Below are positions 43,668-56,054 of a stretch of 64,000 nucleotides of DNA, piece by piece. The notes beneath the pieces are model-generated. The model saw only the letters and a program-made list of their open reading frames with translations, did not search any database and had not been told where the DNA came from. The position numbers were made by a program, and so were the translations under genes. Source of the DNA: Ruminococcus sp. OA3 (GTDB lineage Bacteria > Bacillota > Clostridia > Lachnospirales > Lachnospiraceae); assembly GCF_022440845.1 (NCBI RefSeq), contig NZ_JAKNTO010000001.1, positions 868,001 through 932,000 on the forward strand. The letters run 5' to 3'. How positions within the stretch are numbered: position 1 is the first letter of the stretch; each line of letters starts with the position of its first letter.

Positions 43668-44903
43668 ATGAAGAGAGCAGTACTTTTTTGTCTGTTGATC
43701 GCGGTGTTCGCGCTGGGCGGCTGCAGCAAACAGGAAGAAAAGAGCGTCCCTCTGGCTTCTCAGGAAGAGAGTGAGCAGGAGGACGAAGAAGTAAGCATTG
43801 AATCGGAACTGCAGAGCTTTGAATTTTCTATTAAAGGCGTGAATTATCGGCTTCCCGTGACATATCAGGAACTGACGGATAATGGATGGGAGTATAAAGG
43901 GGAGGATACGGAAGAGATTTCCGGGGAATCCTATCTGGAAGATAAAAAATTTCAGATGGAAGGCGCATCACTGAGTGCGGACATTACGAATTTTTCGGTT
44001 GACCCAATGCCAATCAGTGAATGCCATATAGGGAAAGTGACCCTGAAAACTCAGGACGCGGGGGAGAAGATCACATTGCCGGGAAATATCGTGATGCAGG
44101 AGGCGACTGTCGTACAGGTGACGGATGCATACGGGACGCCGAGGGACCGGTACGAGGATCAGGAATCTATTACATTGACATATGAGTATGGAGTTTACCG
44201 GAAAGCCGTTCTCACGTTTGACGCTGATACGGAGATTTTGAATACCGCAGAACTGTGTAATCAGACCAATCCGGAGGATGCGGAATTATATAAGGCAGTC
44301 AAAAAAGGTGCCACGCAGGAAGTAAAAGATTACCAGGCACCGCTTATGGTGTCCAATAATATCATGGACTTTACCGTCGAGTACGGAGGCAGTCTTTATC
44401 AGCTTCCGGCACCGGTACAGGCGTTTATCGACAATGGCTGGGAGGTCGATGAAGAAAGATCGGATGAAGTGGTCAAAAGCGGTCAATACGGATATGTGAC
44501 ACTTGTGAAAGAGGGGCAGAATCTTTATGTGGTGGTTTATAATTATGGAAGCGACGCCACGGTAATACAGAATTGTTTTGTGACTTCCGTATATGGAGAT
44601 CTGACGGTTACCAAGGTTCCGATCCGCGTGGCGCATGATATTATGCTGGGGATGCGGGAGAGTGCATTTCTGGCGGCAATCGAAGATCTGACCTATGAAA
44701 AGAGTGACGATGAACTGACGAAGACCAGTACGTACTTTTTCTATCTGGACGAGGAGAAGCTGGATTATACGTCGGTTACCGTTGACAGCGCTCTCTCCAT
44801 GGTAAGCGGAATTAAAGTGGTACATTATCAGGAAGGTGAAAAGAATCAGGTGCAGATTATCCAGGCGATGGAAGATGTGGAAGCAATTCAGAAAGGGGTT
44901 TAA
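43668..44903 (+). CDS. Lipoprotein with two tandem related domains
   Basis: 411 residues from ATG 43668 with AGGAGG upstream. Signal peptide with lipobox LGGC (Cys at residue 19), then an acidic linker. The repeated segments FSIKGVNYRLPVTYQELTDNGW (about 50) and FTVEYGGSLYQLPAPVQAFIDNGW (about 233) show an internal duplication of about 180 residues. No family recognised; it is a surface-anchored protein. trxB starts 2 nt after its stop, so they are probably cotranscribed. Confidence 0.7.
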   Translation: MKRAVLFCLLIAVFALGGCSKQEEKSVPLASQEESEQEDEEVSIESELQSFEFSIKGVNYRLPVTYQELTDNGWEYKGEDTEEISGESYLEDKKFQMEGASLSADITNFSVDPMPISECHIGKVTLKTQDAGEKITLPGNIVMQEATVVQVTDAYGTPRDRYEDQESITLTYEYGVYRKAVLTFDADTEILNTAELCNQTNPEDAELYKAVKKGATQEVKDYQAPLMVSNNIMDFTVEYGGSLYQLPAPVQAFIDNGWEVDEERSDEVVKSGQYGYVTLVKEGQNLYVVVYNYGSDATVIQNCFVTSVYGDLTVTKVPIRVAHDIMLGMRESAFLAAIEDLTYEKSDDELTKTSTYFFYLDEEKLDYTSVTVDSALSMVSGIKVVHYQEGEKNQVQIIQAMEDVEAIQKGV

Positions 44904-44905
44904 AG

Positions 44906-45826
44906 ATGAATCAGGTGTATGACGTGATTGTGGTAGGAAGCGGTCCTGCCGGCTTGAGTGCAGCTATATACGGACAGAGAGCAGGGCTGTCTATGATTGT
45001 CATGGAAGCTTCCTATGTGAGCGGAGGGCAGGTGCAGAATACGTATGAGGTTGACAACTATCCGGGCCTGCCGGGTGTCAGCGGAATGGAACTGGCTGAG
45101 AAATTCAGGGCACATGCCGAGAACATGGGCACAGAGTTTGTGAGGGCTGAGGTGACGGGAATCACGGAGGACGGAGGTGTCAAGACCGTTCACACGAAAG
45201 ACGGAAATTACAGGACAAAAGCAGTCATTCTGGCACCGGGGGCCACCCACCGCATGCTGGGTGTGCCGGGAGAGGCGAAACTTGCAGGCATGGGCGTATC
45301 CTACTGTGCAACGTGTGACGGAGCTTTTTTCAGAAATAAGACAGTAGCCGTAATAGGCGGCGGAGATGTCGCGGTGGAAGATGCAATCTTTCTCGCACGC
45401 GGCTGTAAGAAAGTCTATGTTGTGCACCGCCGTGACCAGCTGCGCGCTGCGGGTATCCTGCAGAAACGTCTGATGGAACTTGACAATGTTGTGATGAAAT
45501 GGGACAGTGTCGTGGATGAAATCGTTGGTGAGGAGCAGGTGGAAGCTGTGAAGCTGCATAACGTGAAGACTGGAAAAGAAGAAATGTGTGAAGTTGACGG
45601 AGTCTTTGTAGCGGTGGGAATTCAGCCGAATTCGGAGGCATTCCGTGATCTGGCGGATGTAGATGAGGCGGGTTACATGATTGCAGGGGAAGACACGAAG
45701 ACGACACATGCAGGAATCTTCGCGGCAGGAGATGTCAGGACCAAGATGCTCCGCCAGATCATCACAGCGACGGCGGATGGAGCCAATGCGATCACAGCGG
45801 TACAGGAGTATCTGATGAAACTGTGA
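44906..45826 (+). CDS. trxB: Thioredoxin reductase
   Basis: 306 residues. FAD motif VVGSGPAGLSAAIYG (about 9), redox pair CATCDG (about 134), NAD(P)H motif GGGDVAVEDA (about 151), and GIFAAGDVR near the end. Low molecular weight TrxR length. Reduces thioredoxin such as the trxA product encoded at 55484. Starts 2 nt after the lipoprotein gene. Confidence 0.95.
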   Translation: MNQVYDVIVVGSGPAGLSAAIYGQRAGLSMIVMEASYVSGGQVQNTYEVDNYPGLPGVSGMELAEKFRAHAENMGTEFVRAEVTGITEDGGVKTVHTKDGNYRTKAVILAPGATHRMLGVPGEAKLAGMGVSYCATCDGAFFRNKTVAVIGGGDVAVEDAIFLARGCKKVYVVHRRDQLRAAGILQKRLMELDNVVMKWDSVVDEIVGEEQVEAVKLHNVKTGKEEMCEVDGVFVAVGIQPNSEAFRDLADVDEAGYMIAGEDTKTTHAGIFAAGDVRTKMLRQIITATADGANAITAVQEYLMKL

Positions 45827-45833
45827 GAAATAG

Positions 45834-45865
45834 AAATGCATTCCGGTTATCTTCCGGAATGCATT
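45834..45865. terminator. Bidirectional terminator between trxB and the V-ATPase operon
   Basis: AAATGCATTCCGG (45834-45846) pairs with CCGGAATGCATTT (45853-45865) and is followed by further Ts. On the minus strand it ends just after the atpD stop codon. Confidence 0.88.
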
Positions 45866-46467
45866 TTTTTAATTACCTTAAGCCGTGTAAATTCCTCACG
45901 TTCTTTTTCTTCCAGGGCATTGGAGATATCCTTTGACAGCTGCTGATAGTGAGGAATCGTAATGTTCTTCAACGCGTTGGCGCGCTTCTGTGTCTTTTTA
46001 ATATTGGCAGCCAGCCGGTACGCGGAATTTTCCACCATGGACAATTTGATGGTCAGTTCTTTCACGCGTTCAAATGCCTGCCTGGCTTCGTCCAGGGATT
46101 CCCGCGTGCTGTAGTAAGCGTAGGTGGGCAGCGGGGCGATCGGATCCGCCTCCACCAGGGGGATTTCCGTTCCCATGATGCTTCGCGTCTTAATCCGGAT
46201 GGAATCCTCGACAGGAATGGAATAGGAGATCGTCTGCACGTGATTGATACCGATTTCCATGTTGGCAGTCTGAAGCGCAGCGTAAGCCTCACGAAATGTG
46301 ATATCGATCTGTGACTGAATATCCTTTGCTTCGTCGATCAGTTCCATCAGTTCCCGGATCAGGATGTTCCGCTTTTTGTCCATCAGGTCAAATCCCTGAT
46401 TAGCGAGTGCCAGAGAGTTTTTTGCCAGAATCAGATTTCCCTTGGTGGGGAAGGTATTTGGATCCAT
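45847..46467 (-). CDS. atpD: V-type ATP synthase/ATPase subunit D
   Basis: 206 residues from ATG 46467 (MDPNTFP), with AGAGGTGATT upstream. The start PTKGNLILAKNSLALANQGFDLMDKKRNILI and RRANALKNI-like C-terminal helix (KRANALKNITIPHYQQ) identify the central-stalk rotor subunit D. Last gene of the nine-gene operon, 12 nt after atpB. Confidence 0.93.
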   Translation of the reverse strand: MDPNTFPTKGNLILAKNSLALANQGFDLMDKKRNILIRELMELIDEAKDIQSQIDITFREAYAALQTANMEIGINHVQTISYSIPVEDSIRIKTRSIMGTEIPLVEADPIAPLPTYAYYSTRESLDEARQAFERVKELTIKLSMVENSAYRLAANIKKTQKRANALKNITIPHYQQLSKDISNALEEKEREEFTRLKVIKKMHSGR

Positions 46468-46479
46468 GAACAATCACCT

Positions 46480-47907
46480 CTATTCTGTCATCTGTTTGGC
46501 TTCAGCCTTTGCCTTAGCTGCAAGGTCAACTTCGGTCGGACGATAATACCGGTCCAGAACCTTTGTATCGATACGGTCGAGTTCTTCGCGTGGAAGAATG
46601 CCCAGCAGTTCCCAGCCTTTTTCCAGTGTCTGCTCTATCGTTCGGTTTTCAAACGGCCCCTGGCCGACGAACTGTTCTTCAAATTCCCTGCCGAAGACCA
46701 GGTATTTTTTATCGATCGGGGAAAGTTCGTCTTCTCCGATAACGGATGCAAGCGCACGTGCGTCCCCCACTTTTGCGTAGCAGGAGAACAGCTGGTTGGC
46801 GACATCCTGATGATCACCGCGCGTATAACCTTCACCAATTCCATCTTTCATAAGACGGGAAAGCGAGGGCAGCACATTGATCGGAGGATAGACCGACTGT
46901 CCGTGCAGCTGACGGTCCAGAACAATCTGGCCTTCTGTGATATAGCCGGTGAGGTCGGGGATCGGATGTGTGATGTCGTCGTTTGGCATGGTCAGAATCG
47001 GGATTTGTGTGACAGACCCTGTTCCGCCGCGCACAATGCCCGCGCGTTCATACAGCGTGGCAAGTTCGCTGTACAGATAGCCCGGATAACCCTTACGGGA
47101 TGGGATCTCACCCTTCGATGAGGAAACCTCACGCATGGCTTCACAGAAGGAGGTGATATCCGTCATAATGACAAGGATATGCATACCCTGCTCAAACGCC
47201 AGGTATTCAGCTGCTGTGAGCGCCACCTTCGGTGTGATCAGACGTTCTACCACCGGGTCGTTTGCCAGATTCAGGAACATGACAACGTGGTCAGAAACAC
47301 CGCTTTCTTCAAAGGTCCTGCGGAAGAATTCAGCGACATCGTATTTGACGCCCATCGCGGCAAAGACGATGGCAAATTCTTCATCAGAGTTGTCACCGAG
47401 GGAAGCCTGCTGTACGATCTGGGCTGCAAGCTGGTCATGGGGCAGACCGTTCCCGGAAAAGATAGGAAGTTTCTGACCTCTGATCAGGGTGGTCAGGCCG
47501 TCGATCGCAGAGATACCCGTGCGGATATAGTTACGCGGATATTCACGGGTAACCGGGTTGAGCGGAAGACCGTTGATATTCAGTTTGGTATCGGAAACAA
47601 TGGGTCCCAGGCCGTCGATCGGTTTCCCGATACCGTCAAAAGTACGTCCCAGGATATCCGGTGAAAGTGCGATCTCCATCGGATGCCCGGTAAGACGGGT
47701 ATGTGTATTGACAAGGGACATATTCTCTGTACCCTCAAAAACCTGAATGACGGCTTTGTCTTCGTAGATTTCCACGATACGTCCCAGTTTCTTTTCGCTT
47801 CCGTCTATGATAAATTCAACAATTTCCTCATAGGAAGCGTTTTTTACGCCTTCCAATACTGCCAGAGGGCCGTTGATCTCATTCAGACCTAAATATTCAA
47901 TTGCCAT
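46480..47907 (-). CDS. atpB: V-type ATPase subunit B
   Basis: 475 residues. Non-catalytic nucleotide-binding subunit: [31 protein letters not shown] replaces a true P-loop, and [20 protein letters not shown] and [21 protein letters not shown] follow. Alternates with subunit A in the V1 head. ATG 47907 follows GGAGG. Confidence 0.96.
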   Translation of the reverse strand: MAIEYLGLNEINGPLAVLEGVKNASYEEIVEFIIDGSEKKLGRIVEIYEDKAVIQVFEGTENMSLVNTHTRLTGHPMEIALSPDILGRTFDGIGKPIDGLGPIVSDTKLNINGLPLNPVTREYPRNYIRTGISAIDGLTTLIRGQKLPIFSGNGLPHDQLAAQIVQQASLGDNSDEEFAIVFAAMGVKYDVAEFFRRTFEESGVSDHVVMFLNLANDPVVERLITPKVALTAAEYLAFEQGMHILVIMTDITSFCEAMREVSSSKGEIPSRKGYPGYLYSELATLYERAGIVRGGTGSVTQIPILTMPNDDITHPIPDLTGYITEGQIVLDRQLHGQSVYPPINVLPSLSRLMKDGIGEGYTRGDHQDVANQLFSCYAKVGDARALASVIGEDELSPIDKKYLVFGREFEEQFVGQGPFENRTIEQTLEKGWELLGILPREELDRIDTKVLDRYYRPTEVDLAAKAKAEAKQMTE

Positions 47908-47921
47908 GAGTGGTACCCTCC

Positions 47922-49688
47922 TTATCCATTCTTTTCAAGAACGCGGTCGTAGAACGCGTCAATATCTTTCATATACTGGTCAAAAAGTTCCGGTTTGTCG
48001 TTCGGCACATCATATTTAATGGCGATGATGCGTTCAAATATATTCTCTTCTTTCAGCACGGAGATTGGCATACCCAGCGCCACAAGGGCTCTTGATTTCT
48101 TATACAGGTACAGGATGACCTCCATCATCAGATACTGTTTCGACAGAGGCACGCTGGTATCCTCTTTGTGGAAGGCGTTCTGCTGGAGAAAACCGAGACG
48201 GATCACACGCGCGATCTCAAGCACGAGTTTCTGATCATCGGGAAGCACATCGCTTCCGATGAGTTTTACGATCTCCATCAGGGAGCTCTCCTGGTTCAGA
48301 AGGGCCATCAGCTGGTTGCGAAGGTCCGCAAAGTTTTTGTTCACGTTGTCCTTATACCACGGCGCCAGATCTGTGAGATATTCACTGTAGCTGGTCAGCC
48401 AGTGGATAGCGGGGAAATGGCGGGCATATGCCAGAGCTTTATCAAGTCCCCAGAAACAGCGGACAAAACGTTTGGTGTTCATCGTGACAGGTTCTGAGAA
48501 ATCGCCGCCCTGCGGGGAGACGGCTCCGATAATGGTGACAGACCCTTCGGTGCCGTTCAGATTCTGCATCATACCCGCACGCTCATAAAATGCGGACAGC
48601 CGGGATGCCAGGTAAGCCGGGAAACCTTCCTCGGCAGGCATCTCCTCCAGACGTCCGGAGAGTTCCCTGAGTGCTTCCGCCCAGCGTGACGTCGAATCTG
48701 CCATGATAGCGACGTCATAGCCCATATCGCGGTAATATTCAGCCAGGGTAAGACCGGTGTAAATAGAGGCCTCGCGGGCAGCCACAGGCATGTTGGATGT
48801 GTTGGCGATCAGTGAGGTTCTGTCCATCAGCGGATTACCGCTTTTTGGGTCGACAAGTTCCTGGAATTCTTCCAGTACCTGTGTCATTTCATTGCCACGT
48901 TCACCACAGCCGATATAGATGATAATATCAGCGTCAGACCATTTGGCAATCTGATGCTGCGTCATGGTCTTTCCGGTTCCGAATCCGCCCGGTACGGCTG
49001 CAGTGCCGCCTTTTGCGATGGGGAACATGGTATCCAGAATACGCTGGCCAGTGATCAGAGGACGGGATGCCGGGTAACGTTTTAACGTTGGCCTGGGGAT
49101 ACGGATCGGCCATTTCTGGCACAGCGTGAGGTCACGCGTGGTACCGTCTGCGAGCTCCAGTACGGCGATCTTATCCTGAATGGTATAAGCTCCATCCGGC
49201 ACTACCTCTTTGATCGTACCGCCAAGGAAAGGCGGGATCATGGACTTGTGAAGGATGGATCTGGTCTCCTGGGTTTCAGCGAATATCATACCGCCGATTA
49301 CCTCGTCACCGGGTTTCACAGTTACGTGTACATCCCATTTTTTCTGCGTGTTCAGGGACTCGACACTGACACCACGGCTGATGTATTTACCGGATTGGGC
49401 TGCTATCTCGCTTAAAGGACGCTGGATGCCGTCAAATATATTGCTGAGGATTCCCGGTCCGAGTGTTACGGAGATCGCATCGCCGGTTGCAGTTACCTCG
49501 GCACCCGGTTTCAGCCCTGTCGTCTCCTCAAACACCTGCACTGTGGTGGTGTCCCTGGTCAGGGCAATGACTTCTCCGACAAGATGATCGTCTCCGACAT
49601 GCACCATTTCAGACATTTTAAAACCGGTGTTTCCTTTCAGATAGACAACAGGACCATTAATTCCGTAGATGATTCCTGTGTTGTTCAT
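47922..49688 (-). CDS. atpA: V-type ATPase catalytic subunit A
   Basis: 588 residues with P-loop [14 protein letters not shown] (about 228), the non-homologous insertion of V-type A subunits (about 110-180), [16 protein letters not shown], and [31 protein letters not shown]. Catalyses ATP hydrolysis or synthesis in V1. 3 nt after atpE. Confidence 0.97.
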   Translation of the reverse strand: MNNTGIIYGINGPVVYLKGNTGFKMSEMVHVGDDHLVGEVIALTRDTTTVQVFEETTGLKPGAEVTATGDAISVTLGPGILSNIFDGIQRPLSEIAAQSGKYISRGVSVESLNTQKKWDVHVTVKPGDEVIGGMIFAETQETRSILHKSMIPPFLGGTIKEVVPDGAYTIQDKIAVLELADGTTRDLTLCQKWPIRIPRPTLKRYPASRPLITGQRILDTMFPIAKGGTAAVPGGFGTGKTMTQHQIAKWSDADIIIYIGCGERGNEMTQVLEEFQELVDPKSGNPLMDRTSLIANTSNMPVAAREASIYTGLTLAEYYRDMGYDVAIMADSTSRWAEALRELSGRLEEMPAEEGFPAYLASRLSAFYERAGMMQNLNGTEGSVTIIGAVSPQGGDFSEPVTMNTKRFVRCFWGLDKALAYARHFPAIHWLTSYSEYLTDLAPWYKDNVNKNFADLRNQLMALLNQESSLMEIVKLIGSDVLPDDQKLVLEIARVIRLGFLQQNAFHKEDTSVPLSKQYLMMEVILYLYKKSRALVALGMPISVLKEENIFERIIAIKYDVPNDKPELFDQYMKDIDAFYDRVLEKNG

Positions 49689-49691
49689 GTG

Positions 49692-50273
49692 CTATACCTC
49701 CAAGGTAAATTTCTCTTTTTCGTCATTCATCAATGTTGTAAAAGAATTGTCGATCAGGATGTTTTTGGAACGGATGACGGCCCGCATTCCTCCCAGAAAG
49801 CTTTCCTTTGAGATAGTAGGGGCAAATCCTGTAATATCGAGTTTCTCTGCGATGGCATCTGCAAGATGGGTATCGGAAGGATCCAGATACACAGTCATCT
49901 CATCTCCGGCCGCAAAATCCAGCGCCTCTTTTACCTGACGGCAGAGCATCTCCTGGTAGGCCGGGGTTCTCTTAAATTCAAGCAGTTTTTGTTCCACCTC
50001 GGCAAAAAGTTTTTCGCGGAGTTCTGAAGTCACGGCAGAGAGTTGACGCTTGATGAGGAGCTGTTCTTTGGAGATTTCCTTGTTGAAATCGCGTTTCAGT
50101 TTGTCAGATTCTGCCTTCAGTTCGGATTCCGCCTGACGGTTTTTCACTTCTTTATGTTCTATGAACATTTTATCTAAAGCAGCTTTATGAGTGTCGATGA
50201 GCTTCTGCGCATCGGCCTGCGCTCCCTCGATAGAGAGATCATAAAAATGCTGCAGCTTTTCCTCTGTAGTCAA
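49692..50273 (-). CDS. atpE: V-type ATPase subunit E (peripheral stalk)
   Basis: 193 residues if started at TTG 50273 (MTTEEKLQHF), which has AAGAAGGTGAT just upstream; GTG at 50282 would lie inside that site. Long charged N-terminal coiled coil followed by a globular C-terminal domain, as in subunit E. Pairs with the subunit G/H-like coiled coil encoded at 54069. Confidence 0.85.
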   Translation of the reverse strand: MTTEEKLQHFYDLSIEGAQADAQKLIDTHKAALDKMFIEHKEVKNRQAESELKAESDKLKRDFNKEISKEQLLIKRQLSAVTSELREKLFAEVEQKLLEFKRTPAYQEMLCRQVKEALDFAAGDEMTVYLDPSDTHLADAIAEKLDITGFAPTISKESFLGGMRAVIRSKNILIDNSFTTLMNDEKEKFTLEV

Positions 50274-50298
50274 ATTAATCACCTTCTTTACTGGATGG

Positions 50299-50606
50299 TT
50301 ATAGTTTTAATCCGATGGATTCATTAATGTAAGAAGTAATGAAATCCGGTTTTCTTCCCGTGCCGTGACGGTCCGGGATCTCAATGAGAAGAGGCAGCTT
50401 ATGGGAAAGCTTCACCTCATCGATAATCTCCGGAAACTCCCGGCCGAATTTTTCTGTCAGCAGGATGATCCCGATATCCTTGTCTGCGAGTGCGTTTTCC
50501 AGTGCATGGCGCAGTTCCTCCCGTTCATGCACTACGACACCTTCAACGCCTGCCAGCCGCATTCCGGTCTGGGTATCAACATTGTCGCTGATCAAATACA
50601 TTTTCA

Positions 50607-50607
<1 letters not shown>
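50299..50607 (-). CDS. atpF: V-type ATPase subunit F
   Basis: 102 residues: MKMYLISDNVDTQTGMRLAG start and IGIILLTEKFGREFPEIIDE match the small CheY-like subunit F (NtpG) that binds subunit D in the rotor. Its ATG overlaps the atpK stop (TAATG). Confidence 0.92.
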
Positions 50608-53002
<2,395 letters not shown>

Positions 53003-53023
53003 TGAAGTACACCTCCGGGTTCG

Positions 53024-54064
53024 TTAAAATTTGAATATATGCTGTACCGTAGTTTCTGGAGGAATGCTGTATCGGATACACTCCAGGGCCACAGTCAGAC
53101 GTCGGATCTCATGATCCTTAAAGTAAAGATAATAGTACATGGAAGCAACCGAATAGGGATCCCGGCGGGATTCTTTCGTAAGTACATGCTTCATGATGTA
53201 GATATACATATCTTCGATGGTGTCTGGTGAAAGCATCTCGTAATGCTTTCCGTAATATGTTTTGCTTAAAATATCTTCAAAAGCAGCATCATTCTCAGCT
53301 TCCACTAAAGCGGCGATCTCTTCTTTCTTCAGCTTATAGTGGATCGGTATGATCAGTGCATAGATATCGGTAGATGACATGTTATAAAACTTTCGGGAAC
53401 GGTGGATCCACTGCAGGTTCAGCAGGTCAAATTTGTTGCCGTATGCGGCTCTGACCTGCTCTAAATCTGTTCCGGCAAAAATCTTGTCTTTTATTTTCCA
53501 TATGATGCGGAAATAATATAAATCCAGCGCTGTCTCGTAGTCGAACAGTGTCGGGGATTCGATTTCCCGCAGATGATTGAGCGGCTCGTAATATTCCGTG
53601 CCCTTTAGGTTTGCAATGAACTCCTCTATTGAGCCTGATGCAGCCAGCAGGCTGATATCAAGCTCTGAATGCCTGTCAAAAAATGATTTGAACATGGACA
53701 GGTCCAGATCTACCTCACGGTGGTCAAATATTTTGTTCAGGCAGTTTTTCAGAAGAGAGATCTCATAACGTTTAAAATAAAGATCCAGAAATTTACGCTG
53801 TTCCATATTCGCAAAGCGGTACAGCCGGGCAAAATCATTATAGACTGCGTTGATCAGCAGTTTCTCAATCTGACCCCGGTGCAGATCGTTTTCGTCGAGC
53901 GACGCCCAGATCTGACTGTACGCGGGCCGCTGCTTCAGATAGGCGACGGCCAGAGGGACAGAAGATATCTCCGCAAGCTCCCGATACTGGTCATCCGTCA
54001 GCAGGTTGCTCTGCATGGCACGTATCTTTGTTACGAGGCCGCTGTATGACAGCATTTTTTTCAT
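53024..54064 (-). CDS. atpC: V-type ATPase subunit C (d-type)
   Basis: 346 residues, all-helical with little motif content; SYSGLVTKIRAMQSNLLTDDQY and DLYFKRYEISLLKNCLN match the V/A-type subunit C (d) that caps the rotor ring. Lies between the G/H-like subunit and atpI, 4 nt after the former. Confidence 0.88.
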   Translation of the reverse strand: MKKMLSYSGLVTKIRAMQSNLLTDDQYRELAEISSVPLAVAYLKQRPAYSQIWASLDENDLHRGQIEKLLINAVYNDFARLYRFANMEQRKFLDLYFKRYEISLLKNCLNKIFDHREVDLDLSMFKSFFDRHSELDISLLAASGSIEEFIANLKGTEYYEPLNHLREIESPTLFDYETALDLYYFRIIWKIKDKIFAGTDLEQVRAAYGNKFDLLNLQWIHRSRKFYNMSSTDIYALIIPIHYKLKKEEIAALVEAENDAAFEDILSKTYYGKHYEMLSPDTIEDMYIYIMKHVLTKESRRDPYSVASMYYYLYFKDHEIRRLTVALECIRYSIPPETTVQHIFKF

Positions 54065-54068
54065 AAGA

Positions 54069-54380
54069 CTACACCCCGATTATTTTTTTGACTATTTCAT
54101 CAGCAAGTGCTTCGTGATGCTCCTCATAGTACTGATTTAAATAGGATAGCCCCTTTTCTGTATCATCTTTCAGTTTTTTTAAGGCCGCATTATTTTCCTT
54201 TTCCAGGTTATCACGAAGTTCTCCGAGACGGCGCCTGGTATCAGCTTCAACCTGAGCATCAAAAGCATCGGAATTTTCCTGCATCCTGGCATCCAGAACC
54301 TTCAACTCCGCATTTGCGTTATCCATTATTTTCTTAGCGGCAACTTCAATTTCAGATAACTTTTTAATGACTGTTTCCAT
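54069..54380 (-). CDS. V-type ATPase peripheral stalk coiled-coil subunit (G/H)
   Basis: 103 residues, almost entirely coiled coil (METVIKKLSEIEVAAKKIMD start, heptads to about 85). First gene of the operon, preceded by GGAGG; equals subunit G/H/NtpF that pairs with subunit E. Upstream 200 nt on the minus strand have a TATTAT near 54420 but no convincing -35. Confidence 0.85.
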   Translation of the reverse strand: METVIKKLSEIEVAAKKIMDNANAELKVLDARMQENSDAFDAQVEADTRRRLGELRDNLEKENNAALKKLKDDTEKGLSYLNQYYEEHHEALADEIVKKIIGV

Positions 54381-54580
54381 GAGTGCCTCCTTAAATAGGT
54401 AATCATTTTCTTCTTCACTTTATAATACACCTTTTTAGAAAAATTACTATACCTAATTAGAAAAAATGTCATCTGACCGGCGGTCCTGTACAATTTGCAC
54501 AAAAATGGAGTATATGTCTTTTTTTTGACCCGTTTTTGTAGTAGTATTGAGACACATAAAGAATATAGAGGGAACAGAAT

Positions 54581-55240
54581 ATGAGATTAAGAAATATACC
54601 GGGCTCAAAAGAAATCATCGAAAACAGTAGTTACGTAGTGCACGATGCACAGATGCAAAAGGGCAGATGGAACGGTCTGTTTCCCATAGCACAGCCGCTG
54701 CATCTTGAAGTTGGAATGGGAAAAGGACGCTTCATAATGGATATGGCCCGTGCTCATCCCGATATTAATTATATAGGAATTGAAATGTATGACAGCGTGC
54801 TGCTGAGAGCTATTCAGAAGCGCGAAGAGACAGCAGATGAATTATCTAATCTCTATTTCCTGAGAATGGACGCGAGAGAACTGCCGGAAATATTTGCGGC
54901 GGGAGAAGTGGACAGGATCTACTTGAATTTTTCAGATCCGTGGCCAAAGGACAGACATGCAAAGCGCCGTCTGACTTCGCGCCAGTTTCTTGAACGGTAT
55001 GAAAAAATTCTGAAACCTGAGGGGAGAATAGAGTTTAAAACGGACAACCGTGATCTCTTTGCGTTTTCTCTGGAAGAGGTAAAAGAAGCAGGCTGGGAAC
55101 TTCAGGAGCATACATTTGACCTGCATCACACTCCGGATATGTGCGCTGGCAATATCATGACAGAATATGAAGAAAAATTTTCATCCCTGGGAAACCCTAT
55201 TTACAAAATGGTTATGGCAAAACCGGTTATAGCCGGATAG
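54581..55240 (+). CDS. trmB: tRNA (guanine-N7-)-methyltransferase
   Basis: 219 residues. SAM-binding LEVGMGKGRFIMDMA (about 46), IGIEMYDSVLLRA, and the TrmB signature NFSDPWPKDRHAKRRLTSRQ (about 117) with FKTDNRDLFAFS. Forms m7G46 in tRNAs. ATG follows AGGGAAC. Divergent from the V-ATPase operon. Confidence 0.95.
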   Translation: MRLRNIPGSKEIIENSSYVVHDAQMQKGRWNGLFPIAQPLHLEVGMGKGRFIMDMARAHPDINYIGIEMYDSVLLRAIQKREETADELSNLYFLRMDARELPEIFAAGEVDRIYLNFSDPWPKDRHAKRRLTSRQFLERYEKILKPEGRIEFKTDNRDLFAFSLEEVKEAGWELQEHTFDLHHTPDMCAGNIMTEYEEKFSSLGNPIYKMVMAKPVIAG

Positions 55241-55291
55241 CTTTTGAAAAAAATTCATATACTATAGAAAGAGTATTAAGGAATGAGGTTT

Positions 55292-55447
55292 ATGGCCCGT
55301 AACCGTGGTATGCGTGCATCAATGATGCAGTGGGCATATAAAAATAAGAAGCTGGACGATACACTGTGTCATCTTCAGCAGTCTGTCGATCAGCTGAGTC
55401 AGCTAATGAACAAAAAACAAAAAAACAGCGGTAAGCCGGGGAAATAG
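55292..55447 (+). CDS. Small basic protein of unknown function
   Basis: 51 residues from ATG 55292 with AAGGA 9 nt upstream; an earlier in-frame ATG at 55283 overlaps that site. The sequence starts MARNRGMRASMMQWAYKNKK and continues as a helix with leucine/valine heptads (LDDTLCHLQQSVDQLSQLM), ending in a Lys-rich tail. No family recognised. It lies between trmB and trxA, same strand, with a usable ribosome site, so it is probably real. Confidence 0.5.
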   Translation: MARNRGMRASMMQWAYKNKKLDDTLCHLQQSVDQLSQLMNKKQKNSGKPGK

Positions 55448-55483
55448 TCACACTGTTCCCCCGCGGCGACAAAGGAGGTTTTT

Positions 55484-55801
55484 ATGGTATACGAATGGAA
55501 TCAGGAAAATTTTGATGAACAGCTGAAAGAAGGCAGTGAACCGGTACTGGTTGATATGTATGCAGACTGGTGCGGTCCCTGCAAAATGATGGCTCCAGTC
55601 ATAGAAGAGATTGCCGGAGAATACAGTGGCAGATTGAAAGTGGCAAAGGTCAACATTGATACAGCCCCGGCGCTGGCTGAGCGCTATAAGGTTATGTCCA
55701 TACCGACACTCATTGTGTTTAAAAACGGAGAGCTTGCAGCCAAAATAGTGGGGATGCGGGCAAAAGAAGAGATTGAGGCAGAATTGGAATCTGTGCTGTA
55801 G
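55484..55801 (+). CDS. trxA: Thioredoxin
   Basis: 105 residues with the active site WCGPC (Cys30, Cys33), preceded by VLVDMYAD, and the cis-proline block KVMSIPTLIVFKNG. AAAGGAGG precedes the ATG. Presumably reduced by the trxB product encoded at 44906. Confidence 0.96.
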   Translation: MVYEWNQENFDEQLKEGSEPVLVDMYADWCGPCKMMAPVIEEIAGEYSGRLKVAKVNIDTAPALAERYKVMSIPTLIVFKNGELAAKIVGMRAKEEIEAELESVL

Positions 55802-55840
55802 ATCATATATCTGACAAAAAAATTAAAAAAATATAAAAAT

Positions 55841-55862
55841 AGGGGTTGATTTTTCAACCCCT
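55841..55862 (+). terminator. Terminator after trxA
   Basis: AGGGGTTGA (55841-55849), loop TTTT, TCAACCCCT (55854-55862). A TTGATT inside it and TATAAT at 55869-55874 (18-nt spacer) could act as the promoter of the following tRNA gene. Confidence 0.75.
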
Positions 55863-55911
55863 ATCTATTATAATAACTTTTGCGTCGAAAAATAAAAAAT
55901 TGAATAAATAA

Positions 55912-55984
55912 GCGCGATTAGCTCAGCTGGCAGAGCACCTGACTCTTAATCAGGGTGTCCAGGGTTCGAACCCCTGATCGCGCA
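55912..55984 (+). tRNA. tRNA-Lys (anticodon CTT)
   Basis: Full cloverleaf: acceptor GCGCGAT (55912-55918) with ATCGCGC (55977-55983), D-arm GCTC/GAGC, anticodon stem CCTGA/TCAGG (55938-55942, 55950-55954) with loop CTCTTAA and anticodon CTT at 55945-55947, and T-arm CAGGG/CCCTG with loop TTCGAAC. CCA is not encoded. Its 3' half is the left attachment site of the prophage. Confidence 0.95.
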
Positions 55985-56036
55985 CTTAAAGGCACTGTTT
56001 TTGGGGACGCGAAGCCCCGGGGACGGTGTTTTTTTG
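55941..56036. repeat. attL: 96-bp direct repeat covering the tRNA-Lys 3' half and terminator
   Basis: Starts at the last two bases of the anticodon stem, runs through the T-arm, the GGGG/CCCC hairpin with a seven-T run (tRNA terminator) and ends at 56036. It is identical to 63608-63703. The flanking bases differ on both sides, defining the core. Confidence 0.95.
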
Positions 56037-56054
56037 TATGTGAAAATATGCGAA

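Noticed and set aside
44900-45841. Minus-strand 313-codon frame opposite trxB
   Set aside because: Fully overlaps trxB, whose FAD and CxxC motifs are unambiguous.
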